Of a DNA stretch of 64,000 nt, positions 8,808 through 17,695 are shown one piece after another. Position numbers and translations under genes: made by a program. The stretch's first letter is position 1. Each line of letters opens with the position of its first letter. The stretch is from assembly GCF_001559075.2 (NCBI RefSeq), contig NZ_CP014015.2, forward strand, positions 4,402,001 through 4,466,000. The letters are read 5' to 3'. Origin of the DNA: Citrobacter amalonaticus (lineage in GTDB: Bacteria; Pseudomonadota; Gammaproteobacteria; Enterobacterales; Enterobacteriaceae). The notes beneath the pieces are model-generated. The model was not told the origin of the DNA and did not search any database. It worked only from the letters and a program-made list of their open reading frames with translations.

Positions 8808-10250
8808 ATGAATACACAAGAAACAACGGTGTCGGAGCAGCACGCGGCGAAACGACGCTGGTTGAATGCCCATGAAGAGGGGTATCACAAAGCCATGGGC
8901 AACCGTCAGGTCCAGATGATCGCCATCGGCGGCGCCATTGGGACCGGGTTATTTTTGGGGGCCGGTGCTCGTCTGCAGATGGCGGGTCCGGCGCTGGCGC
9001 TGGTCTATCTGGTCTGCGGGATCTTCTCGTTCTTTATTTTGCGCGCCTTGGGTGAACTGGTTTTACACCGCCCTTCCAGCGGCAGCTTCGTGTCGTACGC
9101 CCGTGAATTTCTCGGTGAGAAAGCCGCCTACGTCGCGGGATGGATGTACTTCATCAACTGGGCAATGACGGGTATTGTCGATATCACTGCTGTCGCGCTG
9201 TATATGCACTACTGGGGCGCGTTTGGCGACGTTCCGCAATGGGTCTTTGCCCTCGGCGCGCTGGCGATTGTTGGCACCATGAACATGATTGGCGTGAAGT
9301 GGTTTGCGGAGATGGAATTCTGGTTCGCACTGGTCAAAGTGCTGGCCATTGTTCTCTTTCTGGTGGTCGGCACGATATTCCTCGGCTCGGGTAAACCGCT
9401 GGACGGTAACGCCACAGGTTTTCATCTGATTACGGATAACGGCGGATTCTTCCCCCACGGCCTGCTGCCAGCGCTGGTGTTGGTGCAAGGGGTGGTCTTT
9501 GCTTTTGCGTCTATCGAACTGGTGGGAACCGCCGCTGGCGAGTGTAAAGATCCGCAGACGATGGTGCCGAAAGCCATCAACAGCGTGATCTGGCGTATCG
9601 GCTTGTTCTACGTCGGTTCGGTGGTACTGCTGGTTCTGCTGTTGCCATGGAACGCCTATCAGGCGGGGCAAAGCCCATTTGTCACCTTCTTTTCAAAACT
9701 TGGCGTGCCTTACATTGGCAGCATCATGAACATCGTTGTGCTAACCGCCGCCCTCTCGAGCCTGAACTCCGGCCTCTATTGTACCGGGCGTATTTTGCGT
9801 TCGATGGCAATGGGCGGTTCTGCGCCAACATTCATGAGTAAGATGAGCCGTCAGCATGTGCCCTACGCGGGAATTCTGGCGACGCTGGCGGTGTACATTG
9901 TCGGGGTTTTTCTCAACTATCTGGTGCCGTCGCAGGTCTTCGAAATCGTGCTGAACTTTGCGTCACTGGGGATCATCGCCTCATGGGGCTTTATCGTGGT
10001 CTGCCAGCTGCGTCTGCGTCAGGCGATCAAAGAAGGGAAAGCCGCCGATGTCAGCTTCAAACTGCCTGGTGCGCCGTTTACCTCGTGGTTAACGCTACTG
10101 TTCCTGGTGAGCGTACTGGTGCTGATGGCATTCGATTATCCGAACGGGACCTGGACCATTGCTTCCCTGCCGCTGATTGCCATCCTGCTGGTCGCTGGCT
10201 GGTATGGCGTGCGTAAACGCGTGGCGGAAATACACCGGACTGCGCCATAA
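8808..10250 (+). CDS. ansP: L-asparagine permease AnsP
   Basis: This 480-residue transporter of the amino acid/polyamine/organocation superfamily, AAT branch, has about twelve membrane segments. The signature I-A-I-G-G-A-I-G-T-G-L-F-L-G-A-G is in the first segment (about 38-53), and F-A-S-I-E-L-V-G-T-A-A-G-E is in segment 6. Both are typical of the proton-driven importers AnsP, CycA, AroP and LysP. The full-length match and its position next to yncE in the E. coli order identify it as AnsP, which imports asparagine. A leader of 229 bases separates it from the receptor gene, so it has its own promoter. The C-terminus is a few residues shorter than in E. coli. Confidence 0.92.
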   Translation: MNTQETTVSEQHAAKRRWLNAHEEGYHKAMGNRQVQMIAIGGAIGTGLFLGAGARLQMAGPALALVYLVCGIFSFFILRALGELVLHRPSSGSFVSYAREFLGEKAAYVAGWMYFINWAMTGIVDITAVALYMHYWGAFGDVPQWVFALGALAIVGTMNMIGVKWFAEMEFWFALVKVLAIVLFLVVGTIFLGSGKPLDGNATGFHLITDNGGFFPHGLLPALVLVQGVVFAFASIELVGTAAGECKDPQTMVPKAINSVIWRIGLFYVGSVVLLVLLLPWNAYQAGQSPFVTFFSKLGVPYIGSIMNIVVLTAALSSLNSGLYCTGRILRSMAMGGSAPTFMSKMSRQHVPYAGILATLAVYIVGVFLNYLVPSQVFEIVLNFASLGIIASWGFIVVCQLRLRQAIKEGKAADVSFKLPGAPFTSWLTLLFLVSVLVLMAFDYPNGTWTIASLPLIAILLVAGWYGVRKRVAEIHRTAP

Positions 10251-10253
10251 ATA

Positions 10254-10283
10254 ATAAGGCCTGCACTTTCGGGCAGGCCTTAT
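10254..10283 (+). terminator. Terminator of ansP
   Basis: ATAAGGCCTGC and GCAGGCCTTAT form an 11-bp perfect stem with an 8-base loop, starting 3 bases after the ansP stop. The U-run is poor, so termination may be partial. Confidence 0.7.
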
Positions 10284-10305
10284 CAGATTGCACCTTCACG
10301 TATCT

Positions 10306-10337
10306 GCCGGGTGACGGTTTCGCCTTACCCGGCCTAC
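10306..10337 (+). repeat. REP element
   Basis: GCCGGGTGACGG...CCTTACCCGGCCTAC is a palindromic unit ending in the typical GGCCTAC tail of enteric REP sequences. It lies between the convergent ansP and yncE genes. Confidence 0.8.
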
Positions 10338-10382
10338 AACACCACTCAGGCGATAGTCATAACATAACCGCCCTCGGGCGTC

Positions 10383-11444
10383 TTACAGGGCGATGCGAAT
10401 CACATCATCCGGTTCAGTCGCTTCTTTCTCACGCGTGGATTTTTGCTTCACGCTTACGTACAGCGTTTTGCCATCGGCTGACAGCGCCAGGCTGTTCGGG
10501 AAGGTCGGTGTATCAAACGTTTTCACCACTTTGTAGCTCTTCGCGTCAATCACGCTCACTTTACCCGCCTGACGGTGCGTGACGTAGGCTTCGTTACGCG
10601 TTGGGTTGAACAGAACGGCCAGCGACTCCGGCGCCGCGACTTTCGCCAGCACGTTGCCGTTACGGGTATCGACGACCAACACTTCAGCCGCTTTTGAGTC
10701 GGTTACAAATGCGCGATGGCCTGCCGTATCAAGGCTCAGGTTGATGAAGAAGTGTTCTTTGCCATCATCCAGCAGTTTTTTACGACTGCGGATTTTGTTG
10801 CTGGCGGTATCGATGGTAATGAATTCACCATCGGCATTGGTGGTGTACAGCCGTTTCGCCTGGCTGTCGATCGCCAGACCCGTGCTCATCTTACCGGTAT
10901 TCTGGATTGTTTCTTTCAGCGCTATTTTTTCGCCATCCACCACCCAGATCACGCTCTCTTTGCCGAGACCGCTGATATAGACCGTATTGGTCGCTTCATC
11001 GGCAACCAGTTCACGCGGCTGTAGCGGACGCACATCTTCTGAGCGCTTACGGGCATCGAGAACCAGTCGCCCTTTCACTTCACTCGTTTTCGCATCAATA
11101 GCCGTCACCGCACTGTTGACCGTGTTGCCGAACCACAGCGTCTGGGTCGCATTGTTGATGGTGGCACCAAACGGTTTGAGATCGTTGTGGATAGCTTGCG
11201 TGACTTCCAGCGTCACCGGATCAAGACGATAGACGATACCGCCCTTGTCCAGCTTGCGGCTCTGCGAGGTAGCCAGCCACAGCGCGTTTTCCTGCTGGCT
11301 GTAGGCCATTTCGTAGGCGCCTTTGCCCACGCCTTTACGCAGCATTTCTTCTGCAGCCTGAGCGCTGAATGAAGAAGCAACCAGCAGTGAACCTAACAGC
11401 AATGACCCCCGCAGGCGCGGCGAGAATAGATGACGAAAATGCAT
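10383..11444 (-). CDS. yncE: Periplasmic beta-propeller protein YncE
   Basis: This 353-residue protein, the same length as E. coli YncE, has a cleavable signal peptide (M-H-F-R-H-L-F... to S-A-Q-A-A, about 31 residues). A seven-bladed propeller of repeating Y-V-N-like strands follows (for example L-Y-T-T-N-A-D-G, A-Y-V-T-H-R-Q-A-G, L-Y-V-S-V-K-Q). The start is taken at the second ATG because GGGAG lies 6 bases upstream of it and the signal peptide begins there. E. coli YncE is iron-repressed through Fur; here a strong Fur box lies between it and the divergent TonB receptor yncD. Its molecular role is not established; function alongside YncD in the periplasm is inference. Confidence 0.92.
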   Translation of the reverse strand: MHFRHLFSPRLRGSLLLGSLLVASSFSAQAAEEMLRKGVGKGAYEMAYSQQENALWLATSQSRKLDKGGIVYRLDPVTLEVTQAIHNDLKPFGATINNATQTLWFGNTVNSAVTAIDAKTSEVKGRLVLDARKRSEDVRPLQPRELVADEATNTVYISGLGKESVIWVVDGEKIALKETIQNTGKMSTGLAIDSQAKRLYTTNADGEFITIDTASNKIRSRKKLLDDGKEHFFINLSLDTAGHRAFVTDSKAAEVLVVDTRNGNVLAKVAAPESLAVLFNPTRNEAYVTHRQAGKVSVIDAKSYKVVKTFDTPTFPNSLALSADGKTLYVSVKQKSTREKEATEPDDVIRIAL

Positions 11445-11528
11445 GACGACTCCCTTTGATAAATAGCTATTTTGCTGCTTCACATCGCTTCAACGAGCAA
11501 CATCCTGGTATTGCTCTTGTTTATAGAT

Positions 11529-11547
11529 GGGAATGGTAATCATTATT
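11529..11547. promoter_or_regulatory. Fur box
   Basis: GGGAATGGTAATCATTATT matches the 19-bp Fur consensus (GATAATGATAATCATTATC) at 15 positions, including the entire right half except the last base. It is 85 bp upstream of the yncE start and 161 bp upstream of yncD, so it probably represses yncE directly and may affect both genes. Confidence 0.8.
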
Positions 11548-11707
11548 CATGTGAATGTGGAGCATTTATTCGCATTCTGGCTACAATCTTCTTAATTTCT
11601 CCATTAATTCTTAACGCATCGCGCCGTTAAAATTTTCAAACATTTACAAATCCATTAACATAGAACTTACATACCTCTGGGTACGTTCAATTTAACTGGC
11701 CTTTTTC

Positions 11708-13828
11708 ATGAAGATTATTTCCGCACGACATACCGCAGTTCCCGCACTTTTTCTCCCGCTCGTCTTTTCATCGCCAGTTCTGGCAGATGAGGCTAGCGAT
11801 GCCCAAACCATGATCGTCAGCGCTTCGCCCCAGGCAATATCAGAGCTGGATACCCCGGCAGCCGTCAGCGTCGTCGACGGCGATGAGATTCGCCTGGCCG
11901 CGCCGCGCATCAACCTGTCGGAATCGCTGACCCGCGTGCCGGGACTACAGGTACAAAACCGGCAAAACTATGCGCAGGATCTGCAGATTTCGATGCGCGG
12001 ATTCGGCTCCCGATCCACCTATGGGATCCGCGGTATCCGTCTGTATGTTGACGGGATTCCGGCGACGATGCCGGACGGTCAGGGGCAGACATCGAACATC
12101 GATCTCAGCAGCGTGCAGAACGTTGAAGTGCTGCGCGGACCCTTCTCTGCGCTATACGGTAATGCTTCCGGCGGAGTGATGAATGTCACTACCCAAACCG
12201 GTCAGCAGCCGCCGACGATAGAAGCGAGCAGCTATTACGGCAGTTTCGGGAGCTGGCGTTATGGGCTGAAAGCCACGGGCGCGATGGGTGATGGCACTCA
12301 GGCGGGCGACGTGGATTACACGGTCTCCACTACCCGTTTCACCACCCACGGTTATCGCGATCGCAGCGGCGCGCAAAAAAATCTGGCCAACGCAAAACTG
12401 GGCGTACGTATCGATGACGCCAGCAAGCTGAGTCTGATTTTCAATAGCGTCGATATTAAAGCCGACGATCCGGGGGGGCTGACTGAAGCGGAATGGCGGG
12501 CGGATCCCCAACAATCCCCCCGCGCTGAACAATACAACACGCGCAAAACCATCAAACAGACCCAGGCCGGATTACGTTATGAGCGTCAGCTCAGCGCGCA
12601 GGATGACATGAGCGTCATGATGTACGCCGGAGAACGCGAAACCACGCAGTATCAGTCGATCCCTATGGCGCCACAGCTTCGCCCCTCTCATGCGGGCGGC
12701 GTGATCGCTTTGCAGCGTCATTACCAGGGTATCGACAGTCGCTGGACGCATCGCGGGGAACTGGGCGTCCCCGTGACCTTCACCACCGGTTTGAACTACG
12801 AGAACATGAGTGAAAACCGTAAAGGCTATAACAACTATCGACTGAACAATGGCGTGCCGGAGTACGGTCAGAAAGGCGATCTGCGCCGCGATGAACGTAA
12901 CCTGATGTGGAACGTGGATCCCTATCTGCAAACCCAGTGGCAACTGACTGACAAACTCTCGCTCGATGCGGGCGTGCGCTACAGTTCGGTGTGGTTCGAT
13001 TCCAACGATCATTATGTCACGCCAGGCAATGGCGATGACAGCGGTGAGGCCAGCTACCATCAGTGGTTGCCTGCTGGTTCGCTGAAATACGCCTTAACCG
13101 AGGCGTGGAACCTCTATCTCGCCGCGGGCCGGGGCTTCGAAACGCCGACCATCAACGAGCTTTCCTACCGCGCAGACGGGCAAAGCGGGATGAACTTTGA
13201 TCTCAAACCCTCAACCAACGATACGGTGGAAATTGGCAGTAAGACCCGGATCGGTGACGGGTTGCTGACGGCGGCGCTTTTCCAGACCGATACCGACGAT
13301 GAACTGGTGGTAGATTCCAGCAGCGGCGGACGCACGACCTATAAGAATGCCGGTAAGACGCGTCGCCAGGGGGCGGAGCTCGCCTGGGATCAACGCATTG
13401 CCGGAAACTGGCGGTTCAACGCCTCATGGACCTGGCTGGATGCCACTTATCGCAGTAACGTGTGTAACGACCAGAACTGCAGTGGTAACCGAATGCCCGG
13501 CATCGCACGCAACATGGGGTTTGCCTCGCTGGGCTACGTGCCTGATGAGGGCTGGTATGCGGGTGCCGATGCGCGCTATATGGGCGATATCATGGCCGAC
13601 GATGAAAACACCGCCAAAGCGCCGTCTTACACCGTCGTCGGCCTGAATACCGGCTATAAATTTAACCTCAGCAGTCTGACGGTGGACGTGTTTGGTCGTG
13701 TCGATAACCTCTTCGACAAAGAGTATGTCGGCTCGGTCATTGTGAATGAGTCGAATGGCCGCTACTACGAACCGGCGCCAGGACGAAACTATGGCGTTGG
13801 TGTCAATCTGGCCTGGCGTTTTGAGTAA
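11708..13828 (+). CDS. yncD: TonB-dependent outer-membrane receptor YncD
   Basis: This 706-residue receptor has a signal peptide ending near V-L-A-D, a TonB-box-like T-M-I-V-S-A near residues 33-38 and a plug domain (about 45-160). The 22-strand barrel follows and ends in a terminal aromatic motif (V-N-L-A-W-R-F-E). Plug features such as M-R-G-F-G-S-R-S and R-G-P-F-S-A-L-Y-G-N-A-S-G-G-V are intact, so the gene looks functional. The ligand is unknown; iron control of the neighbouring yncE suggests a metal chelate, but other substrates are possible. C449-like isolated cysteines are few; one C-N-D-Q-N-C pair is seen in an extracellular-loop region near residue 590. Confidence 0.92.
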   Translation: MKIISARHTAVPALFLPLVFSSPVLADEASDAQTMIVSASPQAISELDTPAAVSVVDGDEIRLAAPRINLSESLTRVPGLQVQNRQNYAQDLQISMRGFGSRSTYGIRGIRLYVDGIPATMPDGQGQTSNIDLSSVQNVEVLRGPFSALYGNASGGVMNVTTQTGQQPPTIEASSYYGSFGSWRYGLKATGAMGDGTQAGDVDYTVSTTRFTTHGYRDRSGAQKNLANAKLGVRIDDASKLSLIFNSVDIKADDPGGLTEAEWRADPQQSPRAEQYNTRKTIKQTQAGLRYERQLSAQDDMSVMMYAGERETTQYQSIPMAPQLRPSHAGGVIALQRHYQGIDSRWTHRGELGVPVTFTTGLNYENMSENRKGYNNYRLNNGVPEYGQKGDLRRDERNLMWNVDPYLQTQWQLTDKLSLDAGVRYSSVWFDSNDHYVTPGNGDDSGEASYHQWLPAGSLKYALTEAWNLYLAAGRGFETPTINELSYRADGQSGMNFDLKPSTNDTVEIGSKTRIGDGLLTAALFQTDTDDELVVDSSSGGRTTYKNAGKTRRQGAELAWDQRIAGNWRFNASWTWLDATYRSNVCNDQNCSGNRMPGIARNMGFASLGYVPDEGWYAGADARYMGDIMADDENTAKAPSYTVVGLNTGYKFNLSSLTVDVFGRVDNLFDKEYVGSVIVNESNGRYYEPAPGRNYGVGVNLAWRFE

Positions 13829-13850
13829 AATCGATTATTCATGACGTACT

Positions 13851-13869
13851 AGCGGGGATATTCCCCGCT
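13851..13869. terminator. Bidirectional terminator-like hairpin between yncD and mcbR
   Basis: AGCGGGGA and TCCCCGCT form an 8-bp stem with a 3-base loop between the convergent genes. Flanking A/T-rich sequence could support termination from either side, although neither U-run is long. Confidence 0.65.
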
Positions 13870-13884
13870 ATATTTAAGCCAGAC

Positions 13885-14550
13885 TTAATGATGGTATTGT
13901 TGTTTAATTATCGCTACATTTTTATTGATGAGATCAATTAAACAATGACGGCTGGCGTCTTTATTTCCCGCCGCCATCACATTCAGCAATTCCTGATAAT
14001 GCCCGACGTTGTGTTGATACGCATCATGCTTCGCCCTGTCATAGAGAAAATGCAGACTCGGCCCCATGCGCACCCAAAGTTGCTCGATCATTTCAACCAG
14101 GGTGGGCATATTTGCAAACTGATAGATTTTGAAGCGCAACGCCCGGTTCGCCAGCAGGCGATCCTCAACCGTACCACTCTCGTGGGCCTGCTGATAGTCC
14201 GCCAGAAGCGCATGCAGAATGTCCATCCGCTCCGCCGTCACCTCGCCCGTCGCCGTCATTACCGCCATGCCTTCAAGCTCGCAGCGGATGTGTATGATCT
14301 CGCTAAACCGCGACATCGTGATATCCGGAACCATAAACGCCTGTGCGGGCGCGATTGCCAACGCGCTGGCGGAGACCAGTCGTAGCAGCGCTTCCCGGAC
14401 CGGGGTGATACTGATCCCCATCTCCTGCGCGATATTCTTGGTGATAAGCCTGGCCCCGGGGCGTAAAGCGCCAATGCTTAGTTTGTCTTTTAGCCCTCTT
14501 TCAACCTGCGTGGTCAGACTTATATGTTGCGTTTTTTCCATACCAGGCAT
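13885..14550 (-). CDS. mcbR: GntR/FadR-family regulator McbR
   Basis: This 221-residue protein is the same length as E. coli McbR (YncC). An N-terminal winged helix contains L-R-P-G-A-R-L-I-T-K-N-I-A and I-T-P-V-R-E-A-L-L-R-L (about 28-58). A helical FCD effector domain follows, with the conserved C-terminal W-V-R-M-G-P-S-L-H-F-L-Y. E. coli McbR represses mcbA, affecting colanic acid production and biofilm, and is linked to AI-2 signalling. No mcbA is present here. The middle of the effector domain is more diverged from E. coli than the rest, so ligand specificity may differ. It is convergent with yncD. Confidence 0.88.
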   Translation of the reverse strand: MPGMEKTQHISLTTQVERGLKDKLSIGALRPGARLITKNIAQEMGISITPVREALLRLVSASALAIAPAQAFMVPDITMSRFSEIIHIRCELEGMAVMTATGEVTAERMDILHALLADYQQAHESGTVEDRLLANRALRFKIYQFANMPTLVEMIEQLWVRMGPSLHFLYDRAKHDAYQHNVGHYQELLNVMAAGNKDASRHCLIDLINKNVAIIKQQYHH

Positions 14551-14714
14551 TCTATTTCTTCACCTCATAACATAGCCAATCGCAATTAAGCTAAATCGCC
14601 TAATTGATATAAATATCGCCTGGTATGAAAAATGTAAAACGTAAAGAACAGTAATTTACCCACGTTATTTTAACTGCCCCGACAGATTATTCGTCGGTTA
14701 CGCGGTGCTATAAA

Positions 14715-14836
<122 letters not shown>

Positions 14837-14900
14837 AATTAAAGCTGGAATTTAAAAATTTGCCCATTTTTTTATGGCGGCTCTCGCCGCCAGATATTGT

Positions 14901-15938
14901 TTACGCGTCGTCGGCCAGACGTATCACCACTTTGCCAAAGTTTTTACCGGTCAGCAGGCCGATGAAAGCCTGCGGTGCATTTTCCAGGCCGTCGGTAACC
15001 TGCTCGCGGTAGTGGATTTTCCCCTCTTTCACCCAGCGCCCCATCTCCTGCTGGAATTCGTGAATGCGATGCCCGTAATCCTGACCGATGATAAAGCCCT
15101 GCATACGGATCCGTTTCTTCAGCAGCGTCGCCATCAGCAGCGGCAGTCTGTCAGGCCCTGCCGGTAAGTTTGTCGCGTTATAACCGCTGACCAGACCACA
15201 AACAGGGATCCGCGCCGAGGTATTCAGCAACGGCAGCACGGCATCAAACACTTTCCCGCCCACGTTTTCGTAGTAGACATCAATACCTTGCGGGCAGGCT
15301 TTCGCCAGTTGTTCAGCAAAATCGCTGGCATGGTGATCCAGACAGAGATCGAAGCCCAGCACCTCGGTAGCATGACGGCATTTTTCCGCACCGCCAGCCA
15401 CGCCCACCACGCGACAGCCCTTCAGCTTACCGATTTGTCCAACCGTGGCGCCGACAGGACCGGTGGCGGCCGCTACGACCAGCGTCTCGCCCGCTTTTGG
15501 CTGGCCAATGTCCAGTAATCCCATATAAGCGGTGAATCCGGGCATCCCCAGCACGCCAAGCGCCCATGACGGATTCTCAGGATGATCCCCAAGCTTCACC
15601 AGTTCCGTGCCGTCGGAGATCGCATAATCCTGCCAGCCGCTGTAGCTCAAAACCCATTCACCCGGTTTATAGTCAGGATGGTTTGACGTCACAACACGAC
15701 TGACGGTGCCCCCCACCATCACACCGCCTATCTCAACCGGCGGCGAGTATGACGGTTCATCGCTCATACGCCCGCGCATATAGGGATCGAGCGAGAGAAA
15801 AATCGTACGCAGTAAAACCTGACCTTCGCCAGGGGTGGCGACATCGTCCTCTTCCAGACGAAAATTCTCTGCCACCGGCGCGCCATGGGGCCGGGATGCT
15901 AACACCCAGCGACGGTTACGGTGTGTTTGTTGAGCCAT
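14901..15938 (-). CDS. curA: NADPH-dependent curcumin/alkenal reductase CurA
   Basis: This 345-residue member of the medium-chain dehydrogenase/reductase superfamily, leukotriene B4 dehydrogenase branch, is close to E. coli CurA along its length. It reduces the C=C bond of alpha,beta-unsaturated ketones such as curcumin using NADPH. The Rossmann motif A-A-A-T-G-P-V-G-A-T-V-G-Q lies near residue 158, and L-S-L-D-P-Y-M-R-G-R-M is conserved in the N-terminal domain. No zinc ligands are present, as expected. The start is set at the ATG preceded by GAGGAGAA; 24 further bases are open upstream. It is a single-gene unit here. Confidence 0.92.
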   Translation of the reverse strand: MAQQTHRNRRWVLASRPHGAPVAENFRLEEDDVATPGEGQVLLRTIFLSLDPYMRGRMSDEPSYSPPVEIGGVMVGGTVSRVVTSNHPDYKPGEWVLSYSGWQDYAISDGTELVKLGDHPENPSWALGVLGMPGFTAYMGLLDIGQPKAGETLVVAAATGPVGATVGQIGKLKGCRVVGVAGGAEKCRHATEVLGFDLCLDHHASDFAEQLAKACPQGIDVYYENVGGKVFDAVLPLLNTSARIPVCGLVSGYNATNLPAGPDRLPLLMATLLKKRIRMQGFIIGQDYGHRIHEFQQEMGRWVKEGKIHYREQVTDGLENAPQAFIGLLTGKNFGKVVIRLADDA

Positions 15939-15995
15939 GATGTTCTCCTCTGCTTTTGGCATGAATCCATCAATAGTAGCAGGCCGCGGCGGTCA

Positions 15996-16571
15996 TTAAC
16001 TCCCGGCCTGATTTAAGCGCACAACGAGGTAAACGCAGGGTTGCGCCGTCTCATTGATAAAACGACAGTCATTCGGCGGCCCCAGTTCCAGGCAGTCACC
16101 CGCCTTCATCTCGTGGCGCGTGTCACCTTCCACAAACACCAGTTCGCCCTGCTGCAGCCAGATCAGCTGCCGGGCCTGAACATACGATGACGCAGGCATC
16201 GGGATATCGCTGCCCGCCGGCAATTCAATTTGCACCAGATCGATCGGTAAATCGCTGCGCGGCGACACATGGCGGCGCAGATAGTGGCTCTGCGGGTCGT
16301 GCCAGACGGGCTGATCGGCGAAACGGGACAGTTTGCCCTCCTGCATTTCAGCACGGGCAATCAGCGTGGACATACTGATGCCAAACGCCCCTGAGAGCCT
16401 GCCAAGCAGCGTCGCCGTTGGACTGCTTTCACCGCGTTCAATTTTGTGGATCATCGCGCGCGACACGCCTGCCCGTTCAGCCAGATCGGTAAGCGACCAG
16501 CTGCGGGATTCTCGTTCAATGCGAATTCTTGCACTGATCCGTTGATTTATGCTGTCTTCAATAGTATTCAT
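15996..16571 (-). CDS. XRE-cupin transcriptional regulator divergent from mnaT
   Basis: This 191-residue regulator has an N-terminal Cro/CI-type helix-turn-helix (about 16-70; S-L-T-D-L-A-E-R-A-G-V-S-R-A-M-I-H-K-I-E-R-G) and a C-terminal cupin fold (about 100-185). The family includes SutR and PuuR and usually senses small amino acids, amines or sulfur compounds. It is transcribed away from mnaT with only 37 bp between start codons. An 8-bp perfect inverted repeat overlaps its own start codon. It most likely represses mnaT-ydcZ and itself; the effector could be a methionine-related or phosphinothricin-like compound, which is inference from MnaT. As I recall, E. coli K-12 lacks it at this position. 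Confidence 0.85.
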   Translation of the reverse strand: MNTIEDSINQRISARIRIERESRSWSLTDLAERAGVSRAMIHKIERGESSPTATLLGRLSGAFGISMSTLIARAEMQEGKLSRFADQPVWHDPQSHYLRRHVSPRSDLPIDLVQIELPAGSDIPMPASSYVQARQLIWLQQGELVFVEGDTRHEMKAGDCLELGPPNDCRFINETAQPCVYLVVRLNQAGS

Positions 16572-16584
16572 ATCGTAATACTAT
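16561..16584. promoter_or_regulatory. Candidate operator of the XRE-cupin regulator
   Basis: ATAGTATT and AATACTAT form a perfect 8-bp inverted repeat separated by 8 bases. It covers the start codon of the regulator gene and lies 25 bp before the mnaT start, placing one protein in reach of both promoters. Confidence 0.65.
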
Positions 16585-16608
16585 AGTGAACAACCCCTGA
16601 GGTTCAAC

Positions 16609-17127
16609 ATGTCTATTCGATTCGCCAGCAAAGAGGACTGCGCCGCCATCGCAGAGATCTATAACCATGCGGTGCTGCATACGGCGGCCATCTGGAACGA
16701 CCAGACGGTCGATACTGATAATCGCATCGCATGGTATGAGGCGCGGCAGGCGCTGGGTTATCCGGTACTGGTGAGCGTGGAAGGTGACGTTGTCACAGGC
16801 TACGCCTCATTTGGGGACTGGCGCAACTTTGATGGCTTTCGCCATACCGTCGAACACTCGGTGTATGTCCATCCGGATCATCAGGGAAAAGGACTGGGAC
16901 GCCAGTTACTGAGCCGGTTAATTGAGGAAGCCCGCCGCTGTGGTAAACATGTGATGGTCGCCGGCATTGAGTCACAGAACCACGCCTCATTGCATCTGCA
17001 CGAAACGCTCGGGTTTAACACCACAGCGCAGATGCCGCAGGTAGGCACCAAATTTGGCCGCTGGCTGGATCTGACCTTCATGCAGTTACAGCTTGACGAT
17101 CGCCGCGAACCGGACGCGCACGGATGA
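16609..17127 (+). CDS. mnaT: L-methionine sulfoximine/sulfone acetyltransferase MnaT
   Basis: This 172-residue GNAT acetyltransferase matches E. coli MnaT (YncA). It uses acetyl-CoA to acetylate methionine sulfone, methionine sulfoximine and related toxic analogues such as phosphinothricin. The acetyl-CoA loop H-Q-G-K-G-L-G-R-Q-L (about 91-100) and V-E-H-S-V-Y-V-H just before it are intact. CCTGAGG precedes the ATG. The stop overlaps the start of ydcZ (ATGA), so the two are translationally coupled. It is probably controlled by the divergent XRE-cupin regulator. Confidence 0.92.
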   Translation: MSIRFASKEDCAAIAEIYNHAVLHTAAIWNDQTVDTDNRIAWYEARQALGYPVLVSVEGDVVTGYASFGDWRNFDGFRHTVEHSVYVHPDHQGKGLGRQLLSRLIEEARRCGKHVMVAGIESQNHASLHLHETLGFNTTAQMPQVGTKFGRWLDLTFMQLQLDDRREPDAHG

Positions 17128-17573
17128 ACCAGTCGCTCACCCTCGCCTTCCTGATCGCCGCCGGTATCGGTCTGGTGGTGCAAAACACCCTGATGGTGCG
17201 GATTACGCAAACCTCATCGACTATCCTGATCGCTATGTTACTGAACTCGCTGGTCGGAATTGTGCTGTTTGTCAGCATTCTGTGGTTTAAACAGGGAATG
17301 GCGGGATTTGGTGAGCTGGTCGCCAGCGTGCGCTGGTGGACGCTGATTCCGGGGCTGCTGGGCTCGTTTTTCGTTTTCGCCAGCATCAGCGGCTATCAGC
17401 ATGTGGGGGCTGCGACCACGATTGCGGTACTGGTCGCCAGCCAGCTCATTGGCGGTCTCGTACTGGATATTCTACGCAGCCACGGCGTCCCGCTCAGAGC
17501 CTTGATTGGCCCGGTCTGCGGCGCCGTAATGCTGGTGGTCGGCGCCTGGCTGGTGGCCAGACGCCAGTTTTGA
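17124..17573 (+). CDS. ydcZ: DMT-family inner-membrane protein YdcZ
   Basis: This 149-residue hydrophobic protein has about five membrane segments and belongs to the DUF606/EamA-like half-size drug/metabolite transporters. It matches E. coli YdcZ in length and sequence. Segments are evident at about 5-23, 32-50, 70-88, 95-113 and 125-143. Half-size members normally work as dimers. Overlap of its start with mnaT suggests a joint role, possibly export of the acetylated product, but no substrate has been shown. A cluster of REP sequences follows immediately. Confidence 0.88.
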   Translation: MNQSLTLAFLIAAGIGLVVQNTLMVRITQTSSTILIAMLLNSLVGIVLFVSILWFKQGMAGFGELVASVRWWTLIPGLLGSFFVFASISGYQHVGAATTIAVLVASQLIGGLVLDILRSHGVPLRALIGPVCGAVMLVVGAWLVARRQF

Positions 17574-17575
17574 AC

Positions 17576-17682
17576 GCCTGATGACGCTACGCTTATCAGG
17601 CCTACACCCTATGCCGGATAAGCGCACCGTCATCCGGTACACCATTTCCCCGTAGGCCGGATAAGCGCAGCGTCATCCGGCA
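17576..17682. repeat. BIME: three alternating REP sequences
   Basis: There are three REP units. The first is forward (17576-17605, GCCTGATGACGC...CAGGCCTAC). The other two are inverted (17612-17637, GCCGGATAAGCGCACC...; 17652-17682, GTAGGCCGGATAAGCG...). They separate the convergent ydcZ and ydcY and probably act as transcript stabilisers or gyrase-binding sites, as described for such clusters. Confidence 0.88.
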
Positions 17683-17695
17683 CACTGCACCAAAA

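Noticed and set aside
11589..11612. PmrA-box-like CTTAAT repeats upstream of yncD
   Set aside because: The second hexamer does not fit when the 5-base spacing is imposed; the region is simply rich in TTAAT.
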